A stretch of DNA of 29,661 nt from Brevibacillus sp. (GTDB lineage: Bacteria; Bacillota; Bacilli; Brevibacillales; Brevibacillaceae). The stretch is from positions 1 to 29,661 of the forward strand of contig JARDZO010000036.1 in assembly GCA_029240815.1 (NCBI GenBank), read 5' to 3'. This document shows positions 29,621-29,661 of this stretch, piece after piece (position 1 is the first letter of the stretch; each line of letters opens with the position of its first letter). Below the pieces are notes generated by a model, which worked only from the letters and a program-made list of their open reading frames with translations, had not been told where the DNA came from and ran no database searches. A program made the position numbers and the translations under genes.

Positions 29621-29661
29621 GTTTCTAGTTACCATGTATTCCGAGGTTCAAGGGAGCAATT

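Overview
The window comes from a Gram-positive endospore former, most likely Brevibacillus or a close Paenibacillaceae relative. The basis is the cwlJ-gerQ germination operon, a CotF-type spore coat gene, strong GGAGG-type ribosome binding sites, frequent GTG/TTG starts, lipoprotein signal sequences and dense intrinsic terminators. The genus is an inference from gene content and protein style, not from a database match.

Layout. 1-6976 holds the end of leuA (leucine synthesis), a LysR regulator divergent from a zinc-free quinone oxidoreductase, a two-component system (histidine kinase and OmpR-type regulator, GTGA overlap) with a small secreted protein next to it, and the branched-chain aminotransferase ilvE. 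7000-16663 is the most distinctive part. It has four paralogous family-5 solute-binding lipoproteins (ABC importer receptors) with no permease or ATPase genes, a cytosine-deaminase-like amidohydrolase between the third and fourth, and an NCS2 nucleobase permease after the fourth. Three of the four receptor genes share a promoter design that the gene calls do not explain: four short direct-repeat units, a gap of exactly 21 nt, then a -10 box with no recognisable -35. 16700-22218 carries a LysE-type exporter, a Nudix hydrolase, a DHA2 drug-efflux protein, an Eis-like acetyltransferase, a tiny membrane protein and a PilZ protein. 22336-29241 carries a zinc-finger/HTH/DUF2087/GIY-YIG-like protein, a short YneQ-like protein, gerQ and cwlJ, a large secreted M28 peptidase of glutamate-carboxypeptidase-II type, a VTT/DedA membrane protein, a CotF-like coat protein and a 72-residue protein of unknown function.

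Two copies of a noncoding dispersed element lie at 19700-19887 and 29338-29620. The second is complete: it has 16-bp perfect inverted repeats near its ends and a long internal hairpin, like a MITE or other structured mobile element. A decayed 3' end of a chemotaxis receptor gene lies between the first two receptor genes.

Working together: leuA and ilvE belong to branched-chain amino acid synthesis. The receptor/amidohydrolase/NCS2 block looks like scavenging of a small nitrogenous compound, with the substrate unknown. cwlJ, gerQ and the CotF-like gene serve the spore. No tRNA, rRNA, CRISPR array or prophage was seen.
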